Shown: piece after piece, positions 48,056 through 57,292 of the stretch | Layout: each line of letters starts with the position of its first letter | Numbering within the stretch: position 1 is the stretch's first letter | Assembly (NCBI GenBank): GCA_002245135.1 | Contig: NGBS01000589.1 | Span: 169,150 to 233,149, forward strand | Source of the DNA: Proteromonas lacertae | Lineage: Eukaryota > Sar > Bigyra > Opalinata > Proteromonadidae | Reading direction: 5' to 3' | Length of the DNA: 64,000 nt | Position numbers and translations under genes: made by a program | The notes under the pieces: generated by a model | The model's database searches: none | What the model was told of the DNA's origin: nothing | The model's input: the letters and a program-made list of their open reading frames with translations, nothing else

Positions 48056-48651
48056 TTAATGTGCTTTTTCCAGATCTTTGATCCTTTGTTCCACTGGCTT
48101 TAAACCTTCTTTGACTTTCTCTACATCTTTCTGTATTTCATCAATCTCATCCTCATAATCATCTTTAGCTTTCTTTAAGTCATTATACTGCTTTTTGTAG
48201 CTTTCTTTATCAGGAAACTGCTTTACATCAGTTGATTTATACTGCTCTTTATACTTGCTCATTTCTTTTAATATTTCGTCCATTCTATCTGACTTTTTAT
48301 AAGCCTTGTTCATCTGATTCTTTTTATATTTTAATAATTCATTCTTTAAGTATTTGCAAGTATTAATACCAATAATATTTATATATTTAACATCTCGTCC
48401 AGTCTATGTCATTAAATACCAAAAATCAAATACAGGAGTAAAAGCTTTTTGACCAATCATCCTCTTGCCTAAATTGCCTTCTAAAAATACAATCCCACAT
48501 CTATTATTTATATCGAATAAAAATACGGCAGAGATTTTTCACCTAAATCAGTTTCATATAGTTTATATCCCTCAGTAGGTGAATATGATGTGGTTGTGAT
48601 TTTATATCCTCCTAAATCAACACCATATACCTTATCAATCTTTGCAGACAT
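48056..48651 (-). pseudogene. Hsp70-superfamily relic (N-terminus joined to C-terminus)
   Basis: The start at 48651 reads MSAKIDKVYGVDLGGYKITT, the phosphate-1 loop of an Hsp70/Hsp110 ATPase. A frameshift then leads to NNRCGIVFLEGNLGKRMIGQKAF, like the (V/I)G..A block. The next coding piece (48056-48313) is a charged coiled coil (NKAYKKSDRMDEILKEMSKY, ending VEQRIKDLEKAH) like Hsp70/Hsp110 C-terminal lids. Most of the ATPase and all of the peptide-binding domain are missing, so this is an internally deleted relic. Confidence 0.55.
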
Positions 48652-49170
48652 GATTTAATAAAAAATACTCACAATTTTACTGTAGAGTATTTCAACTAGA
48701 TATTTGTATCAATCACAAGTGTATAAACTATTAAATAAAAACCTGCTAATATTTTTCTGTTCATCTTTGCTTAAATTGAGATATTTTCGATAAACATATA
48801 ATATAGATTATTTTTATATATTTTGAATAGTATAATCATTAATATCCTTTTCTAAAAATTATAATACTCAATTAATCCATACACAGTATTTAGTTAAATG
48901 CGAATAATTTGATGTTAAAATTTTATAAACCTATTAAATATAATTTCTATATACTCAAAAACTCATTTTCAGATCTATTAGACATAAAATGCATGAGAAA
49001 AAGAGCATTTTATATTCAAGCAAGTTTGTTGTTAGAATTTATTTATTTCATTTACACACTTCAAATAAAGAATATAGTTTCTTTTGTTAATTAAAAACTG
49101 CATTTATTAAATAGATTTATAGAATAAACGTAAATATAAAACAAATTAATCTACTGTAAATATTATTATT
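48652..49170. other. Intergenic, no gene seen
   Basis: Plain A/T-rich sequence; short open stretches (for example 48909-49094) have no recognisable features. Contains the upstream region of the repeat gene starting at 49171. Confidence 0.5.
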
Positions 49171-51632
49171 ATGGAGGAGTCAATTAATACAATAAATAAA
49201 AATACAAAAATATTAATGAACATATTTATGTATATATTATTATTTATAGTTTTATAAAAATAGAAGCAAATGCAAAGAGTCCAAATTAGAAATAAATACT
49301 AGTAAATATGAAAGAATAATAAGAGAAAATATAAATATGTATGATATGATAAAAGGATTATAAGAATTAGATTTAGAATATACTAAATATGTGTCTATAA
49401 AGTCATTGAAAACCATTAGAATGTTATTTAATACTTACAAAGACTTAATTGATGAGGAATTAAAACATGACTTAAAAGAATATGAATTAATATTAATAGA
49501 ACCTTCATTACATTATTTTCAATACAAAGAAATACAAGATAAAATAGAGGTATTATTTATTTCATATTCATTTTTTAAACTGAATAGCATATACATCTTT
49601 GCTTGAAGTATAATTGTACACATAAAGGAATAGGTGATGTAGTGTATGAAAAGAAAAAAAAAGTTATGGAGTAATTCTAGATCAGAATGACAAAAACAAA
49701 TTATTTGATATATATTCATTTAAAACAAATACAATAAATCAAGGAATAAATAAAAGAGATTTATTAATTCAAAGTCTAAACAAAAGAAAAGGAATAATTA
49801 ATGGAATAAATGCAGATGGGAGTTATAATATTACATATATAGATGGTGGATATGATTTCAATGTAAAAGAAAATAATATTGAAATGGCAAAAGATCAAAA
49901 GATAAATCTTAAGAAAGAATCTTCAAAACAGTATTTTCTATTTGGTAAGACAGTTAAAATAGGTGATTATTGTAGATTAAAATTTGATAATAGGGAATGT
50001 GATGTTCAAATAGTAAGAGTTGAAGATAAAATTAGTGTTAATTATAACAATCAATATATATTCAATGATATTAATAAATCAAATATGAAGATGAGTAAAT
50101 ATAATCCTTCATTTAAAACCAAATACAAAATAATGGATGTTGTAGAAGTAGATGAAACAAAAGATATAATATCACTTCCTTGTAATGTAATATATAGTAA
50201 TGCAAAACAGAATGGATATATAATTGGTTATAATGAGCTAATGAATATTCCAATATTAGAAATTGAGTATATAAAGAGAATGGATATAAATGATTTTTTA
50301 TATGAAAATCAATACATGAAAGGAGGTGAAGTGTTATACAGAGAGAATATAGATGGAAAAGAAAAATGGAATAAAGGTGTGATTAGTGAAGTTAATAATA
50401 GTTCATTATCTGTTTCATCAGACTATTCAAGTGATAAATTAGTCAGTTATTCAAATGTTCATCCATATTTAAATAAGAGTTATAGTATTTTTACTAAAGT
50501 GAATATTCATTTCAATGAGAATTGTATCTTACCAGGAATTGTATTATCATATAGTCGAAATAATACATATGATATATTATTGTTAAATAAATATTTTCTT
50601 AATAATATTCCTGAATATATGATTAGTATGTCAAAATTTAAGATGAATGATGAAGTGATGCTTATTCATAATAGAAAATTAATAACAATAAGAAATATTA
50701 CATCAATTAATGAAAATGGGACTTACTCAATTACAGATAATAAACAATGTTATGAAAATATATTACATGATAATATACTGTTATGTAAAGATAATAATTA
50801 TAGAATTGGAATGACAGTCTCAGCAAATTATGGAAAGAATTTTTATAAAGGTAAAATAAATGAGATAAGATATAAGCTAAATGATCAATCACAATATGAA
50901 TTACAATATGGAGTATTATATGATGATAATGATTATAAATATGTGAATGAAGATAATATTCATCCATATAATGATTCAAATACTTTATTAACTATTGGCG
51001 ATAGAATAATAGATATAAAAGGAGAAAAAGGAAGAATAACAAAAGTACAAGAAGAAGATAAATATTATTCAATATTATGTGATGATAAAAGATATGAAGA
51101 AAATGTGTTATTGGAAAGAATAAGAAGAGATTCATTGAGAATGACTAACAAATATAATATTGAGGATGTTGTTATAAAAGATAGAACAACTTATAAAGTG
51201 ATATTTGTGCATTATAATAACAATTTATATGATATAGAGACTTATAGTAAAAATCCTTCAGTATCTTATAAAGTGAAAGAAGAAGAATTATCACCTAAAA
51301 CAATAATAAACCATAAATATGAAATAAATGATAGAATAAAATATCAAAATCAAAATGGATTTATTCATTCAATAACAGGTGATAAAACATATATAATATA
51401 CTTTAAAAATGGAAGTAAGTTTTACTATGTAAAAGATATAAGTGAGTATTTTTTAAAAAAGTTAGAAGAAGAAGAAAGTAAAGAAGAAATGATAGAATAT
51501 TATATAGGTGAAGAGGTAGAAGCATTATTAATGTATAATGGAAAAGAAGAATGGGTTAAAGCAACAATAAATGATTATGATAATCTTAAAAATGAATTTA
51601 GTTTAAAAGTAGGAAGTATGATTAATATATAA
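49171..51632 (+). pseudogene. Tudor/Agenet-like tandem repeat protein with two lesions
   Basis: The start exon reads MEESINTINKNTKILMNIF; introns of about 34 nt (near 49233-49266) and 38 nt (near 49551-49588) follow, so this is host-type. The long last part (from about 49660) has repeated units of about 60 residues. They have the pattern IGDxV....W.KG.I..I....Y.I.Y, for example VKIGDYCRLKFDNRECDVQI, GEVLYRENIDGKEKWNKGVI, YRIGMTVSANYGKNFYKGKI and EYYIGEEVEALLMYNGKEEW. These small beta-barrel repeats resemble Tudor/Agenet domains, which bind methylated ligands. A TAA after IKGL (about 49361) and a frame change in the A9 run at about 49660 interrupt it. From 49884 to 51632 the frame is open for 582 codons. 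Confidence 0.55.
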
Positions 51633-51827
51633 TAGAGGAAAAGAAAAACCATGGATAGTTTAAAAATAAACAATTTACAGTAAAATCAATGTTTTTAGTT
51701 ACATTTTGTAAACAATTTTACTAATTTGTAGTCAATTTAAGCTGATTTGTAGTCAATTTTAATCGATTAAACTCTCCAATTTAATATATTAAAAAAGTTA
51801 AAATATTAACTTGCTAAAGTGAATGTA

Positions 51828-51864
<37 letters not shown>

Positions 51865-52089
51865 GTTTTTTCTCTACAGATAGCTGAGCCTGGGGGTAGG
51901 AACAGATAGGAACACACTATATTTATCTACTTTTCTACTGATAGAATATATTGGAATATTGGAATTATAATTATTTTATTTTTTATAATACATGGTGGGA
52001 TTTCACTAAAATTAATAAAAAGGTGTTTATAATATAATAAAATTATAATAAAATTATAATAAAATATACTGATGTTGTATTATAAAATA
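51633..52089. other. Boundary region between host DNA and viral element
   Basis: No gene seen. Contains near-repeats of TTTGTAGTCAATTT (about 51725-51760), the CT microsatellite, and GATAGCTGAGCCTGGGGGTAGGAACAGATAGG at about 51880-51910, which differs in composition from its surroundings. The left end of the viral element is probably here; a terminal inverted repeat cannot be confirmed without the right end. Confidence 0.5.
51831..51860. repeat. (CT)15 microsatellite
   Basis: Thirty bases of perfect CT dinucleotide just outside the first viral gene; possibly at or near the viral terminus. Confidence 0.95.
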
Positions 52090-52968
52090 TTATAATGGAT
52101 AGGCAAGATTAGACTCCATATACATAGTTTCAATAACACCAGGTAATAAACATTGTTTTTGATAACCTTCAATACTATCACTTTGTAAATGTAGATTAGG
52201 TTTATTATCATTCATCAATATAAAATGTGTTGGTATATATTCTGGTGGGTATTGAGAATTATTATAAACTTGTAATGGGAATACTATACAATTACTACCA
52301 TCATTAGGGTATGATTGTATAAGTCTATTATAATAATCACTTAATATAGATTCATTATCATATAACTTTTTTAATAAATGATTATCATCTAGATAAATAT
52401 CAATCAATTTTATATCTGATCTATCATTATAAATTAATTGATGCATATTATAAATTTTGATTCTCATAAAATGAGTGAATAATGTAACTTTAATAGGTAT
52501 CTGATCTATAATTGATGATGTATTATCTGTTCTAGTAACTTTTACAGTCCATGTAGTATTTTGAATACTATAAGCCTGTGGGTTATATATATTTATTAAT
52601 TTGATATGTTCATAGAGTGATTTATAATAACCATAACCTTCAGTATAATATAGTTCTTCATCAGTATTATAATCATTGACACCTATAACTTTATTAATAT
52701 CAGATAGTATATCATATGATTCATCAACTTTATCTTCTATAATTTTTGTTTTTATATTAGTATTATCATTTATTGGTTCATTAATATAAGTTGATATATT
52801 ATTACTATCTACAGTTATAATAGGTGCTGGTATTTGTATCTTTTGTGATATTGATGTTGCTAATGATTGAATATCTAGATCAATACTAATATTTTTTGAT
52901 ATCTCACTAGCAATCTCTTTTGTATCAATATCAATAATATTATTATTATTTCTATCACCAATAAACAT
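52090..52968 (-). CDS. Fibre-like viral protein A
   Basis: 292 aa from the Met of MFIGDRNNNN; an upstream in-frame Met is possible but MFIGDRN is shared with the next gene and so decides the start. After the N-terminal peptide comes a heptad-like region (IASEISKNISIDLDIQSLAT), then a C-terminal globular part containing IPIKVTLFTHFMRIKIYNMH and a DIYLDD block. It is paralogous to the 53075-53746 gene. Short conserved tail, coiled stalk, then variable head is the plan of adenovirus-type fibres that plug into a penton base; this is an inference from architecture, not from sequence similarity. No intron. Confidence 0.6.
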   Translation of the reverse strand: MFIGDRNNNNIIDIDTKEIASEISKNISIDLDIQSLATSISQKIQIPAPIITVDSNNISTYINEPINDNTNIKTKIIEDKVDESYDILSDINKVIGVNDYNTDEELYYTEGYGYYKSLYEHIKLINIYNPQAYSIQNTTWTVKVTRTDNTSSIIDQIPIKVTLFTHFMRIKIYNMHQLIYNDRSDIKLIDIYLDDNHLLKKLYDNESILSDYYNRLIQSYPNDGSNCIVFPLQVYNNSQYPPEYIPTHFILMNDNKPNLHLQSDSIEGYQKQCLLPGVIETMYMESNLAYPL

Positions 52969-53074
52969 AATATGATAAATTACAAATATAAAAAATATAA
53001 AATCTATTAAATTCATCAAGAAATTTAAAACTGATTTATATATACGTATTATTATTATTATTATTATTATTATA

Positions 53075-53746
53075 TTAAAAGAATTCTGTTATATTTGTAT
53101 TCATATAATCTGTGAAGAATGTCTGTCTTGGTATTGCTAAATAATCTTGATTAGGGTATTGATCAGCTACAATACATAATGTAGGTTGATTATTATTATT
53201 ATTAACTAATGAATGTTTTATCTCATAATAAGGTCTATTAGTTAATGTATGATAAGTATCTTTAACATTTGTTGCTCTAATGGGGAATAATTTATTAGAG
53301 TATAATCCTAACAGTATATTATAATAACGTCGTAAATATTCATCTCTACCAGGTTCTGCTTTGATGATATCATCTTCATCTAAATATAATTGATGACCTA
53401 CATATCCACTATAATTACATGTAAATCCATCATATAATTTAATCTTCATAAAATGCTCAAACATCTCTATTTTGATTGGTATTTTAGTAATTTTAGTATC
53501 CCATACAGGTGATCCATTAACTAAATATTTTCTTTTCATAGAATAAAATGTATGTTGTTTATGCAAACAATAAGGCCTTGGTATTATAGTACGAGGTATA
53601 TCATTTACTACACTATTTATTGTATTACATACTGTTAGAATTTGATCTTTCACTTCATCTAATTTATCTGTAATATTATTTGTAATATCATCTACTAATT
53701 TATCTTCATCTAATACATCAACTTTATTTCTATCCCCAATAAACAT
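53075..53746 (-). CDS. Fibre-like viral protein B
   Basis: 223 aa, beginning MFIGDRNKVDVLDEDKLVDD. It shares with protein A the first seven residues, a coiled-coil segment (DDITNNITDKLDEVKDQI) and the block IPIKIEMFEHFMKIKLYDG followed by QLYLDEDD. The head region otherwise diverges. It lies between protein A and the packaging ATPase on the same strand, with a (TTA)n tract (about 53049-53072) after its stop. Probably a structural protein; receptor-binding role inferred only. Confidence 0.6.
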   Translation of the reverse strand: MFIGDRNKVDVLDEDKLVDDITNNITDKLDEVKDQILTVCNTINSVVNDIPRTIIPRPYCLHKQHTFYSMKRKYLVNGSPVWDTKITKIPIKIEMFEHFMKIKLYDGFTCNYSGYVGHQLYLDEDDIIKAEPGRDEYLRRYYNILLGLYSNKLFPIRATNVKDTYHTLTNRPYYEIKHSLVNNNNNQPTLCIVADQYPNQDYLAIPRQTFFTDYMNTNITEFF

Positions 53747-53791
53747 TATTTTTTATTAATGAATATATATATATTTATATAAAAATATTAT

Positions 53792-54553
53792 TTAAGAAAC
53801 TTCAGAATGGTCTTCTATCATAATATTAAAGTTTGCTCTAAAGACTTTTTTAACATTATCAATATATAAAAAATAGAATTGTGGTTTAGTGACTGCAAGA
53901 TATAATTTTTTAAATGTTTCATACTCTGGGATCCATATATTTAATGAATTATATAAATCAAATAGATTTCTATTACTTAACACATAAAATGTAAGACAAT
54001 AATCAACTTGTGATCTAGCTGCTGGTACTATATCTGTTATATATTGACTGCTAATAATAATTTTTGATTTTAAATGTCTATTTTCTTTCATCAGTACAGG
54101 TATTATTGTTGATGTTTTTAATTCTAAACTGAGATCATCAAAAATCATAATATGCTCAGCATACGAATAATTGTCTTTATCTACATCATTTATTTCTTTC
54201 ATCATTTTCTCTACCACATTTTCACCTGATTCTGGATCAATGAGTGAATCATATTCATCATAATCAATTTCGTGATAATCGAGTAACTCTTTGATTGAAT
54301 CATATAACTTGTCTTGTTTGATAGTTCCCACAAAGAAGTGAACATGTTGTTTCTCTTTATATTTTGGATCCAAGACATGTCTTAATATATTATAGATGAG
54401 AGTAGTTTTACCACTATTTTTACGAGCAACAATAAAAATATTGCAGAATGGCTCATTGAAATAATCATAACCAACTATCTTCTTAGGATTGAAATCTTCA
54501 CCACCATCTACTGGTTCAACTTTTATGTTATTTATTTTTTCAAACTTAAACAT
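53792..54553 (-). CDS. Viral genome-packaging ATPase (A32/FtsK-HerA type)
   Basis: 253 aa. Walker A is FIVARKNSGKTTLIYNIL, and Walker B is HIMIFDDLSLEL with acidic residues after the hydrophobic strand. A sensor-like SKIIISSQYITDIVPAARSQ follows, as in A32-type ATPases of Polintons, virophages, PLVs and NCLDV. Family role: pumps viral DNA into preformed capsids. Length is typical for the compact Polinton/PLV version. It is intact and directly downstream of the major capsid candidate on the same strand, the usual morphogenesis-gene cluster. Confidence 0.88.
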   Translation of the reverse strand: MFKFEKINNIKVEPVDGGEDFNPKKIVGYDYFNEPFCNIFIVARKNSGKTTLIYNILRHVLDPKYKEKQHVHFFVGTIKQDKLYDSIKELLDYHEIDYDEYDSLIDPESGENVVEKMMKEINDVDKDNYSYAEHIMIFDDLSLELKTSTIIPVLMKENRHLKSKIIISSQYITDIVPAARSQVDYCLTFYVLSNRNLFDLYNSLNIWIPEYETFKKLYLAVTKPQFYFLYIDNVKKVFRANFNIMIEDHSEVS

Positions 54554-54613
54554 ATATATATATAAGTAAAGTAAATAAAAAAATAATAGAAATATTAAAT
54601 TGTAATTAAATTT

Positions 54614-56164
54614 TTAAATCACCTTCTCTACACCTCTAGCAGAGATGATTAACATCTTACCTGTTATGATATAGAACTTGTGATGATATGTCTTAGTTGC
54701 ATTCATTAATACATTAGCTGTATTAAACTGACTATTACTTGCTTCGAATGTAATTTTTAAATCTCTACTCAAATCTCTACCTACTCTTTGTTTTATATCA
54801 TCTAATACATCAGTCCCAAAATTTAATATATCGAAATAATGTTTAAAGAAATCATTATATGTATGGCATCTTTCATAAAATGTACCTTTAATAATAGGAT
54901 ATAATTTTTCATATGTTTCTAAATTTCTTACATAAAGATAATCTGGTGTACATGGTGTATCATTTATTTGCCATTTAACTCTATCTTCATTTGTATCAAA
55001 AGGAACTATTTGCCTATTCCAACTTTCATTTTCATAACAACGATATATTATATATTTCACATATGGTCCTATGCTACTATTAATAGTAAAATTGTAATTG
55101 AATTTATTATCACCTTGAATACTATCTTTTACTAACTGAACTATATTAAAATCAGTGAAATCTATTCCATGATGAGTAACATAATTAATTGTATTTGCAT
55201 TACACTGAGTACTTTTGTTGTAAGCAATATATAACTTAGGATTTCTTATATTCACTTTTAAATATTTACTTACTACATCTTGAATTATTTTTTCATTATG
55301 TTCTTCTGCATCATTATTCATATGCGCAGGATTTTTACTTGTATTTATAATCCAATTATTTATTCCATTAAAGGTTATTGAAACATAAATTGTTTCACCA
55401 AAATATATATCACTTTTACATGATAATATAGTATTAAATAAATCACCAAAATGAAAACGGCTATGTTTATTAATAGATAATTCTCTTGCATTTGCACCAG
55501 CAACAGCATTTGTAGGAATAAGTTCAACATTCTTTGCAAATACACCATAAGTAGGGTGTACGTTATTGTTATTACCATAGGTGCATAATAATAGATCAGT
55601 TAATTCATTTGATCTTCCTGCATATAAACCATCTACTGATACATGACATCCATCAAACACTTCTAAATGATATTCAGTTGATTTAAGATCATCTGGATAA
55701 TGATAAGCTAATTGATGCATTAAGTCTCTATATTCATTATAACTTTCGTCTATATCACATAATACAGTTCCTGTTTTATTATATACTTTAACTGAATTAA
55801 AATTCATTGTATTTCTTAATCTAATAGCCCATGCATCATTAAGATTTAATAATGCTATATTCGCTAGCATATCATTATTTAGTACAGGTTTTATTGTCCA
55901 AGGATTATTAGCAATATCTGTAAAATCTGCTGTATAAACTCGAGGCTCAATGTGTAATGTAAAATCAAGATATGATTTTGCTAAGTTCATACAGCTATCT
56001 GGTGATAACTCAAATGTTATAGTATCAGTTGATGCTGTGTAACTTAAATTCACTACATCTCTTGTTTGGTTTGGTGTAATAGGGATGTAAACATAATCAG
56101 GTATTAATGTTGGTACGACAGTATTATGCACTTGTGTTTGAGGTATTGTTGTTATGCTACTCAT
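54614..56164 (-). CDS. Major capsid protein candidate (double jelly-roll)
   Basis: 516 aa, rich in beta-strand-like sequence with no membrane helices. N-terminal region: YVYIPITPNQTRDVVNLSYT and CMNLAKSYLDFTLHIEP, a pattern seen at the start of Polinton/PLV/adintovirus hexon-type proteins. The C-terminus ends ANVLMNATKTYHHKFYIITG. Length, position between packaging ATPase and penton-like gene, and strand order all fit the DJR major capsid protein. Assignment rests on context and general pattern; structure prediction would decide it. Intact. Confidence 0.72.
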   Translation of the reverse strand: MSSITTIPQTQVHNTVVPTLIPDYVYIPITPNQTRDVVNLSYTASTDTITFELSPDSCMNLAKSYLDFTLHIEPRVYTADFTDIANNPWTIKPVLNNDMLANIALLNLNDAWAIRLRNTMNFNSVKVYNKTGTVLCDIDESYNEYRDLMHQLAYHYPDDLKSTEYHLEVFDGCHVSVDGLYAGRSNELTDLLLCTYGNNNNVHPTYGVFAKNVELIPTNAVAGANARELSINKHSRFHFGDLFNTILSCKSDIYFGETIYVSITFNGINNWIINTSKNPAHMNNDAEEHNEKIIQDVVSKYLKVNIRNPKLYIAYNKSTQCNANTINYVTHHGIDFTDFNIVQLVKDSIQGDNKFNYNFTINSSIGPYVKYIIYRCYENESWNRQIVPFDTNEDRVKWQINDTPCTPDYLYVRNLETYEKLYPIIKGTFYERCHTYNDFFKHYFDILNFGTDVLDDIKQRVGRDLSRDLKITFEASNSQFNTANVLMNATKTYHHKFYIITGKMLIISARGVEKVI

Positions 56165-56253
56165 TTATATGTATATATGTACGTATGTATATTTTTGGTA
56201 AGAAAAATGTTAATACACTCAAAAAATAAAATTTAATATATATATATAAGTAT

Positions 56254-57222
56254 TTAATAAAGTATTATTTCAAATTGAAATGATATATTAGTTAAATCTA
56301 TAGCAAAACCATCTTCATTTGATAAGTTAATTTTCATTTTTTGATAATCATGAAATTGCATTTTTTTAGTTGACCAATCTATCTGTGGGTTAACCCATGT
56401 TATATTTGTATTTGATATATCAGTTACTGGTATATTTGCTAAAACATTTGAATTTTCAGTATTATTAACCCAACTACTTCTTACTTGAATTACATTACAC
56501 CATATAAGTGATGGTGTTAATAAAAATTTATGATCATAGTATTGTTCTTTTGTGCCCCAACTAAGTGATGGATTACTATTTAATATAATTAATTCATCAT
56601 CTATTACATTACTACCTAATAACCTACCAAATAGGTTAGGCATTCGCATTTTTATTTTTGTTAGTAAATAATTACCAAAGTGAGTATATATTGCACAATA
56701 TAATTTTAATCTATTCGTAGTCTTATCATACCAGTCAAATAACTTATCTCCCGCTTGAGGATGTAAGAAATAATTAAAACGTTCATCTTCATCTCTTTCT
56801 TTTACAGGCACAATATTTTCATGTACTGCTACGCTAAATCTTAATTCAGTTAACATACTCTTTGTTAAATAACTTAAAAACTCTTCACCACTATAATGAT
56901 TTTGTGGTATCTTTATCTCTAATGTATTAAATTTTGGTCCGCTTAATATTACACTTGGATCATTCAAGGGTTTTATAGGATCATTTACATGAAAATATTC
57001 TATATCAAAACATACTTTTTCATTAACATCATCTTGTATAGTGTATATGTTATTGTTTGATATTCTTGCTATGTTTAACGTAATATATTGATATTGTTCA
57101 GTTATCACAGGTGTTGATAAACATTTAGTATATATATCTGACTCTGATTCAATAGTGTCAGTTGATGATAAAAAAATTGTTCTCCTATGACCTAATTTAT
57201 TAGTATCACTCTTAGGTTGCAT
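56254..57222 (-). CDS. Minor capsid (penton-like) protein
   Basis: 322 aa. The C-terminal pattern is typical of single-jelly-roll penton proteins of Polintons and PLVs: IQVRSSWVNN...VLANIPV, then the region FAIDLTNISFQFEIILY. The N-terminal half has YQYITLNIARISNN and KFNTLEIKIPQNHYSGEEFL. It would form the capsid vertices, the place where fibres attach. Start is 70 nt from the divergent plus-strand gene at 57293; a (TA)n tract lies immediately before the start codon. Intact. Confidence 0.75.
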   Translation of the reverse strand: MQPKSDTNKLGHRRTIFLSSTDTIESESDIYTKCLSTPVITEQYQYITLNIARISNNNIYTIQDDVNEKVCFDIEYFHVNDPIKPLNDPSVILSGPKFNTLEIKIPQNHYSGEEFLSYLTKSMLTELRFSVAVHENIVPVKERDEDERFNYFLHPQAGDKLFDWYDKTTNRLKLYCAIYTHFGNYLLTKIKMRMPNLFGRLLGSNVIDDELIILNSNPSLSWGTKEQYYDHKFLLTPSLIWCNVIQVRSSWVNNTENSNVLANIPVTDISNTNITWVNPQIDWSTKKMQFHDYQKMKINLSNEDGFAIDLTNISFQFEIILY

Positions 57223-57292
57223 TATATATATATATATATGTGAATGTATAAGAATTAATTAAATAAATAGTTATTTCATTTTTTCTCACATA

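Noticed and set aside
48909-49094. Small plus-strand gene
   Set aside because: Short, A/T-driven frame with no motif, paralog or supporting context.
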